From NCBI GenBank assembly GCA_023653245.1, contig JAMNXK010000014.1, forward strand, positions 1-18,647: 18,647 nt of DNA, read 5' to 3'. The DNA is from Tagaea sp. Lineage in GTDB: Bacteria > Pseudomonadota > Alphaproteobacteria > CACIAM-22H2. The translations under genes and the position numbers were made by a program. This document shows, one piece after another, positions 14,403 through 18,647 of the stretch. Under the pieces are notes generated by a model. It worked only from the letters and a program-made list of their open reading frames with translations, ran no database searches and had not been told where the DNA came from. Every line of letters starts with the position of its first letter. Position 1 is the first letter of the stretch.

Positions 14403-14409
14403 GACGCGC

Positions 14410-15282
14410 ATGACCGCCGCGACCCTCGACGCCGTCGGCAATTTCGAGACCGCCTGGGCGGCCCAGCGGCGCGAAAAGCGCCGCGCGGCCGTCCTGGGCG
14501 GGATCGTGCTGCTCGTCTGCGTGGCGGCGTCGGCCTATATGGCGGAGGTCAATCCGCGCAATCTCGTCGAAGGGATCCCCGGCGCGTTCGACTATCTCTG
14601 GCGCACCGTGCCGGTCTTGCGCATCGAAACCTTCCGCGCCGACATGGCCGAGTGGTACTGGGGCTTCGGCAAATGGCTGAAGCTGCTGTTCGAGACCGTC
14701 GTCGTCGCGGGTCTCGCCACGCTGCTCGGCTTCGCCATCGCCTATGTCGCGTGTTTCCCGGCTTCGGCCAATCTCAATCCCAGCTCCTGGGGCGTCTGGT
14801 TCGCGCGCCGCGCGCTGGAAGTCGCGCGCGCCGTGCCCACGTTGGTTTACGCGCTCATCTTCGTCTTCGCCTTCGGGCTGGGCGCGCTGCCCGGCATGCT
14901 CGCGATCATGGTCCACACGGCCGGTGCCTTGGGCAAGCTGTTCGCCGAGGTGAACGAGAACGTCGATCCGCGCTCGGTCGAGGGCGTGCATGCCGCCGGC
15001 GCGTCGTGGTGGCAGACGATGCGCTACGGCGTGACGCCGCAGGTCATGCCCAACTACGTGAGCTACGGCCTGCTGCGCTTGGAGATCAACGTGCGCGAAG
15101 CCGCCGTGCTCGGCTTCGTGGGTGCGGGCGGCATCGGCGAGGAACTTCTGCTCGCCGTGCGCCAATTCATCTATCCCGAAATCTCGGCGATCGTGCTGAT
15201 GATCGTGGCGACGGTCGCGATCATCGACATCGTGTGCGAAAAGCTGCGCTCGCGCCTGATGGGCGGACGGAGCCACGCATGA
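14410..15282 (+). CDS. phnE: PhnE1, phosphonate ABC transporter permease
   Basis: The 290-residue inner-membrane protein has a long cytoplasmic N-terminus, a first segment near residues 27-44, then about five further hydrophobic segments. The permease EAA loop that docks on the ATPase is EGVHAAGASWWQTMRYGVTP (residues 191-210). GFVGAGGIGEELL follows, typical of PhnE. It pairs with the next gene's product to form a probable heterodimeric channel served by PhnC and PhnD. Its last bases overlap the start of the second permease gene (ATGA), indicating translational coupling and matched amounts of the two subunits. The two-permease arrangement is common in alphaproteobacterial phn loci. Confidence 0.95.
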   Translation: MTAATLDAVGNFETAWAAQRREKRRAAVLGGIVLLVCVAASAYMAEVNPRNLVEGIPGAFDYLWRTVPVLRIETFRADMAEWYWGFGKWLKLLFETVVVAGLATLLGFAIAYVACFPASANLNPSSWGVWFARRALEVARAVPTLVYALIFVFAFGLGALPGMLAIMVHTAGALGKLFAEVNENVDPRSVEGVHAAGASWWQTMRYGVTPQVMPNYVSYGLLRLEINVREAAVLGFVGAGGIGEELLLAVRQFIYPEISAIVLMIVATVAIIDIVCEKLRSRLMGGRSHA

Positions 15283-16142
15283 CCCCGCGCCCCACATTGC
15301 CCCATGCGAGCGAGATCGCGTCTTTGCGCGCGCGCTATCCGGGCGCGTTCGCCCGCCCCCTCGCCGAACGGGTGAGCCATGCGGCGGCGCTCGCGGCGAC
15401 GGGCGCTTTCGTGCTGTTCGGATTCTGGTGGGTCGAGTTCTCGTTCGCGCGCGTCTGGGACGGGTTGTTCAAGCTCGGCTGGCTGTTCCAGTTCCTGTTC
15501 CCGCCCTCGCATGGCGGCTGGCTCGGCTACTTCCTGACCGGCATGGGCGAGACCCTGGCGATGGCCTTCCTGGGCACGCTGCTGGCGGCGATCGCCGCGG
15601 TGCCGCTCGGTTTCCTGGCCGCCCGCAACATCGTGCCGAACTGGCTCTTCCATTTCGGCCTGCGCCGCTCGCTCGACGGATTGCGCGGCGTGGACGCGCT
15701 GATCTGGGCGCTGGTGTTCGTCAGCGCGGTCGGGCTCGGGCCGTTCGCGGGCGTGATGGCGCTGGCGCTGTCCGACGTGGGCACGCTGGCCAAGCTGTTC
15801 TCCGAAGCGGTCGAGAACGTCGAGCGCGAACAAGGCGAAGGCGTGCGCGCGTCGGGCGCGCCCCAACTGGCCGAGACGCGCTTCGCCATTCTGCCCCAGG
15901 TGCTGCCGGTGTTCGTGTCGAACGTGCTCTATTACTTCGAGTCCAACACGCGCTCGGCGACGGTGCTGGGCGTGGTCGGCGCCGGCGGCATCGGGCTGGC
16001 GCTGTCCGACCGCATCCGCATCAACGATTGGGACCAGGTCTGCTTCATCGTGCTGATGATCCTGGTCACCGTGTCGATCATCGACTGGCTGTCCAGCCGC
16101 TTGCGTCTGCGTCTGGTGGGCAAGCAGCCGCCGCCGGTCTGA
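15279..16142 (+). CDS. phnE: PhnE2, second phosphonate ABC transporter permease
   Basis: The 287-residue protein is a second, divergent PhnE. It has an N-terminal segment near residues 34-52, a transport core from about residue 88, the EAA loop EGVRASGAPQLAETRFAILP (residues 187-206) and the closing GVVGAGGIGLALSDRI block. It resembles PhnE1 in order of motifs but not closely in sequence. The ATG lies in the phnE1 stop (ATGA). The TGA stop directly abuts the stop of the convergent phnF gene with no base between (TGATCA). The phnMCDEE message therefore has no room for a terminator before entering phnF in antisense orientation. Confidence 0.95.
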   Translation: MTPRPTLPHASEIASLRARYPGAFARPLAERVSHAAALAATGAFVLFGFWWVEFSFARVWDGLFKLGWLFQFLFPPSHGGWLGYFLTGMGETLAMAFLGTLLAAIAAVPLGFLAARNIVPNWLFHFGLRRSLDGLRGVDALIWALVFVSAVGLGPFAGVMALALSDVGTLAKLFSEAVENVEREQGEGVRASGAPQLAETRFAILPQVLPVFVSNVLYYFESNTRSATVLGVVGAGGIGLALSDRIRINDWDQVCFIVLMILVTVSIIDWLSSRLRLRLVGKQPPPV

Positions 16143-16874
16143 TCATCTGCCGTCGACGACAAGCTGGACGCGGTCGGCCGCGAAGGCGGTCATGCCGTAG
16201 TCGACCGGCTTGCCGTCGGGGCCGAGATTGAGGCTTTCGGTCGCCAGCACCGGCCGCGCGGGCGAGATGTCGAGCGCGCTGATCTCGTCGGGCGCGGGCG
16301 CCCGGGCGACGATGCGCGTCCAGGCGCGCGAATACTCGCCCGCCCCCGCTTCGGCCAAGGACTTGGAAATCGAGCGCGTACGGCGCAGCGCCTCGGCCAA
16401 GCCCGGCAGGCGCTCGACCGGAAAGTGGTGGACGGCGAGGCTGATCGGGCAGCCGTCCGCGCGCCCGACCGAGCGCCAGGTGACGATCGGCCGGCCGACG
16501 CGCAAGCCGAGCGCCTGGGCCACCGGCTTGGGCGCGAAGCCTTCGGAGATATCGAGAATGTCGTGGCGCGGCACGCGGCCCTGGCGCTCGAGATTCTCGG
16601 AGAAGCGGGTGCGCGGGCCGAGCGCGTAGTCGATCGCCGCCCCGATCAGGAAGGCCCCGCGCCCGCGCTCGACGCGCACCAGCCCGCGCTGCACCAGGCC
16701 CGCGATCGCGTGGCGCACCGTGTGCCGGTTGACGCCGAAACGGCGCGCGAGCTCCCCTTCCGACGGCAGCCGGTCGCCCGGTTTGTTGGGCCCGCGCGCG
16801 ATGTCGGCCACCAGCGCCGCCTCGATCCGCCGATAAAGCGCGGTCTGCACTTCCCCGTCCGCGAACTCCAACAT
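16143..16874 (-). CDS. phnF: PhnF, GntR/HutC-family repressor of the phosphonate genes
   Basis: The 243-residue protein has an N-terminal GntR winged helix (about residues 10-80: PGDRLPSEGELARRFGVNRH, then TVRHAIAGLVQRGLV). A UTRA effector domain of the HutC type fills the rest (for example LSLAVHHFPVERLP in the middle and the final DGKPVDYGMTAF block). PhnF repressors sit divergent from phnG and repress C-P lyase genes until a phosphonate-derived or phosphate-related signal arrives. A candidate operator, TGTCTAGACA, lies 94 bases upstream in the shared gap, over the phnG start. GGGAGACG precedes ATG 16874. It is convergent with phnE2 with zero spacing. Family assignment is certain; the ligand and autoregulation are inferred. 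Confidence 0.93.
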   Translation of the reverse strand: MLEFADGEVQTALYRRIEAALVADIARGPNKPGDRLPSEGELARRFGVNRHTVRHAIAGLVQRGLVRVERGRGAFLIGAAIDYALGPRTRFSENLERQGRVPRHDILDISEGFAPKPVAQALGLRVGRPIVTWRSVGRADGCPISLAVHHFPVERLPGLAEALRRTRSISKSLAEAGAGEYSRAWTRIVARAPAPDEISALDISPARPVLATESLNLGPDGKPVDYGMTAFAADRVQLVVDGR

Positions 16875-16967
16875 TTTCGTCTCCCGGCGCTCTGTCGCCA
16901 GATCGCCATCAAAGTTTCACCGCCTCGCGCTTTCCGCGTCGCGGTCGCTGCGGCAAATCTACCCCGC
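16875..16967. promoter_or_regulatory. phnF-phnG divergent promoter region
   Basis: The 93-base gap must hold both divergent promoters. On the plus strand, TTTCCG (16931-16936), 17 bases, then CAAATC (16954-16959) is a weak -35/-10 candidate. It would start transcription at or within a base or two of the phnG ATG. No Shine-Dalgarno precedes phnG. On the minus strand, GGGAGACG serves phnF. Confidence 0.35.
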
Positions 16968-17417
16968 ATGTCTAGACAAGATTGTGACACCGAGAACCCT
17001 CGCAAAGCCTGGATCGCCGTCCTGGCCAAAGCGCGAACGGCGGAGCTGGAGGCCGAATGGGCCGCCCTGCCCGCCCGGCCGGCCTATGGTTTCTTGCGCA
17101 AGCCCGAAACCGGGCTGACCCTGGTGCGCGGGCGGATCGGCGGCACGGGTCCGGCGTTCAATTTGGGCGAGGCGTCGGCGACCCGCGCGGCCGTGAAGCT
17201 GAACGGCCATGACATCATGGGCTACGGCTACGTTCTCGGCCGCGATCCGCGCCGCGCCGAACTCGCCGCGGCCTTCGACGCCCTGCTGCAGACCGGCGAT
17301 CGCGCCGCCCAGGCGGCCGTATCGCGCTTGGAAACGGCGCGCGTCGCGCGCGAGACCGAAGCCTCGCGCCGCACGGCCGCGAGCAAGGTCGATTTCTTCG
17401 CCCTGACGCGGGAATGA
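16968..17417 (+). CDS. phnG: PhnG, C-P lyase core complex subunit
   Basis: The 149-residue product matches PhnG in size and motifs: RKAWIAVLAKA near the start, YGFLRKPETGLTLVRGRIGG, FNLGEASATRAAVKL, and GHDIMGYGYVLGRDPRRAEL in the second half. PhnG joins PhnH, PhnI and PhnJ in the C-P lyase core, which attaches phosphonates to ribose-triphosphate. ATG 16968 is the only in-frame start that gives a normal N-terminus, yet it lies inside the candidate PhnF operator and has no ribosome-binding site. The message may therefore be leaderless. phnH follows after 4 bases. The genes phnH and phnI continue the operon, and phnJ and phnK are expected past the right edge. Confidence 0.96.
   Translation: MSRQDCDTENPRKAWIAVLAKARTAELEAEWAALPARPAYGFLRKPETGLTLVRGRIGGTGPAFNLGEASATRAAVKLNGHDIMGYGYVLGRDPRRAELAAAFDALLQTGDRAAQAAVSRLETARVARETEASRRTAASKVDFFALTRE
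16969..16978. promoter_or_regulatory. Candidate PhnF operator (TGTCTAGACA)
   Basis: TGTCTAGACA is a perfect 10-base palindrome that contains GTCTAGAC. It agrees with the GTnTAnAC pattern bound by GntR/HutC-family proteins. It begins on the second base of the phnG start codon, in the gap-side end of the phnF/phnG divergent pair. I found no second copy in the window. Bound protein would cover the transcription or translation start of phnG. Confidence 0.6.
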
Positions 17418-17421
17418 AACC

Positions 17422-18003
17422 ATGACCCTGCCCGCCCCCGGCTTCGCCGATCCCATCGCCCAATCGCAATCGGCCTTCCGCGCTTTGCTCGACGCTTTCG
17501 CGCGGCCCGGCCGCATCGCCGCCTTGCCCGTCCCCGAAGGCGTGCCCGGCGGGCTGTCGCCGGCCCAAGCGGCGGTGGCTTTGTGCCTGCTCGACGCCGA
17601 CACGCATGTGTGGCTCTCGCCCGGCTGCGCGGCCGCGCGCCCCTGGATCGCCTTCCACACCGGCGCGCCGGCGGCCAGCGAGCCGCGCCAGGCGCGTTTC
17701 GCCTTCGTCGCCGCGCACGAAGACTTGCCCGGCCCCGGCGCCTTCGATCTGGGCAGCGACGCCTATCCCGATCGCTCGACCACGCTGGTGGCCGAAACGC
17801 CCGGCCTCGCCGCCGCGGGCGATTGCGTATTGTCGGGCCCCGGCATCGACGGCGAAACGCGCGCGCATTTGCCGTTGCCCGACGCCTTCATCGCCGCGCG
17901 CGAAGGCCTGGCCGAAATCTTCCCGCGCGGACTGGACGTGCTGCTCGCCGACGGCACGCGCGTTCTCGCTTTGCCGCGCACCACGCGCGTGGAGAAACGC
18001 TGA
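17422..18003 (+). CDS. phnH: PhnH, C-P lyase core complex subunit
   Basis: The 193-residue protein has the PhnH opening GFADPIAQSQSAFRALLDAF, then ARPGRIAALP. Further on it has LDADTHVWLSP, DLGSDAYPDRSTTLV, LSGPGID and ALPRTTRVEKR, all in their usual places. PhnH is a homodimer that bridges PhnI and the other subunits of the complex. The size is normal. A GGGAATGAAACC stretch precedes the ATG. Its TGA overlaps the phnI ATG by one base (TGATG), which points to coupled translation. Assignment is firm from motifs and its place between phnG and phnI. Confidence 0.95.
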   Translation: MTLPAPGFADPIAQSQSAFRALLDAFARPGRIAALPVPEGVPGGLSPAQAAVALCLLDADTHVWLSPGCAAARPWIAFHTGAPAASEPRQARFAFVAAHEDLPGPGAFDLGSDAYPDRSTTLVAETPGLAAAGDCVLSGPGIDGETRAHLPLPDAFIAAREGLAEIFPRGLDVLLADGTRVLALPRTTRVEKR

Positions 18004-18647
18004 TGTATGTCGCGGTCAAAGGCGGCGAAGCCGCGATCGACGCCGCCCATCGCCTGCTCGGTCAAGCGCGGCGCGGCGAACCATCGGTGCCCGAATTGTC
18101 GCTGGCGCAGATCGACGGCCAGCTGCGCCTGGCGGTCGATCGCGTGATGGGCGAAGCCTCGCTCTACGACCGGGAGCTTGCGTCCCTGGCGATCAAGCAA
18201 GCGCGCGGCGATCTGGTCGAGGCGATCTTCCTGCTGCGCGCCTATCGCACCACCTTGCCGCGTCTGGCGTCCTCCGAACCCATCGACACCGGCGCGATGC
18301 GCGTGCGCCGACGCATTTCGGCGGCCTTCAAGGACGTGCCCGGCGGGCAGATCCTCGGCCCGACTTTCGACTACACCCATCGCCTGCTCGACTTCGCACT
18401 CGCCGCCGAAGGGGCCGAGCCCGCGCCCCAGCCGCCGGCCCCCGCCCCGGTGGCCGCCTGCCCGCGCGTCGCGGGCTTCCTGGACAAGGAAGGGCTGATC
18501 GAAGGCCCGGCCGGCGATGAGCCGGGCGACACGCCCGACATCACGCGCGATCCGCCCGATTATCCCGCCGACCGGCGCGCGCGCCTGCAGACGCTGGCGC
18601 GCGGCGACGAAGGCTATCTGCTGGCACTGGCCTATTCGACCCAGCGC
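18003..18647 (+). CDS. phnI: PhnI, C-P lyase core complex subunit (3' end outside window)
   Basis: The first 215 codons of phnI are present and the frame is open to the right edge; the usual protein is about 360 residues. The highly conserved opening MYVAVKGGEAAIDAAHRLL, the LAVDRVMGEASLYDRELASL block, AIKQARGDLVEAIFLLRAYR and GGQILGPTFDYTHRLLDF are all intact. PhnI has the nucleosidase-like activity that swaps the ATP base for the phosphonate. It acts with PhnG, PhnH and PhnL. A proline-rich stretch (about residues 140-155) separates the conserved halves. It starts inside the phnH stop. A GGAGAAA site precedes it. The rest, and phnJ/K/L, should lie downstream. Confidence 0.95.
   Translation, partial: MYVAVKGGEAAIDAAHRLLGQARRGEPSVPELSLAQIDGQLRLAVDRVMGEASLYDRELASLAIKQARGDLVEAIFLLRAYRTTLPRLASSEPIDTGAMRVRRRISAAFKDVPGGQILGPTFDYTHRLLDFALAAEGAEPAPQPPAPAPVAACPRVAGFLDKEGLIEGPAGDEPGDTPDITRDPPDYPADRRARLQTLARGDEGYLLALAYSTQR

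Noticed and set aside
1..18647. Mobile elements, CRISPR arrays, tRNA or rRNA genes, prophage
   Set aside because: No transposase or integrase motifs, no regularly spaced repeats and no recognisable RNA gene were seen. The gene content is ordinary metabolic and transport genes.

Overview
The window is high-GC, almost wholly coding DNA from a bacterium, most likely an alphaproteobacterium. The support is the strong G/C bias at third codon positions, the Bug/TctBA transporter, a phnF-phnGHI arrangement of alphaproteobacterial type and a phosphonate-linked hexapeptide acetyltransferase. The exact genus cannot be read from the sequence. There are no tRNA or rRNA genes, insertion sequences, CRISPR arrays or phage genes. 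All intergenic gaps are under 300 bases.

Left half (1-10371): the window opens inside the 3' end of a GMC-family flavin oxidoreductase gene. A convergent gap carrying long inverted repeats follows, then a LysR regulator on the minus strand. Divergent from the regulator is a tight nine-gene plus-strand run (1566-9220): two paralogous cyclase/kynurenine-formamidase-fold hydrolases, a small cupin, a short-chain dehydrogenase, a Bug-type periplasmic binding protein, a single-domain 3-hydroxyacyl-CoA-dehydrogenase-like enzyme, the TctB and TctA membrane subunits of a tripartite tricarboxylate transporter, and a fumarylacetoacetate-hydrolase-family enzyme. A convergent acyl-CoA dehydrogenase overlaps the last gene by four bases. 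The set reads as one inducible uptake-and-degradation module for an unidentified organic acid. The order of reactions and the substrate are inference, and I do not recognise the pathway as a described one.

Right half (10634-18647): this is a phosphonate-use (C-P lyase) locus. A minus-strand hexapeptide acetyltransferase of the phosphonate-associated type is divergent from phnM-phnC-phnD-phnE1-phnE2. A convergent phnF (GntR/HutC repressor) abuts phnE2 with no spacer. Divergent from phnF is phnG-phnH-phnI, with phnI running off the right edge. A perfect TGTCTAGACA palindrome, matching the GTnTAnAC pattern of HutC-type operators, overlaps the phnG start codon. PhnCDEE would import alkylphosphonates, PhnGHI (with PhnJKL presumed beyond the edge) would form and cleave the ribose-triphosphate-linked phosphonate, and PhnM would remove pyrophosphate from the intermediate.

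The most notable observations are the metal-ligand substitution in one of the two tandem cyclases, the unassigned TctBA-linked catabolic module, the operator on the phnG start codon, the zero-gap phnE2/phnF junction, the large inverted repeat at 439-506, and an AT-rich promoter/operator island in front of the acyl-CoA dehydrogenase gene.
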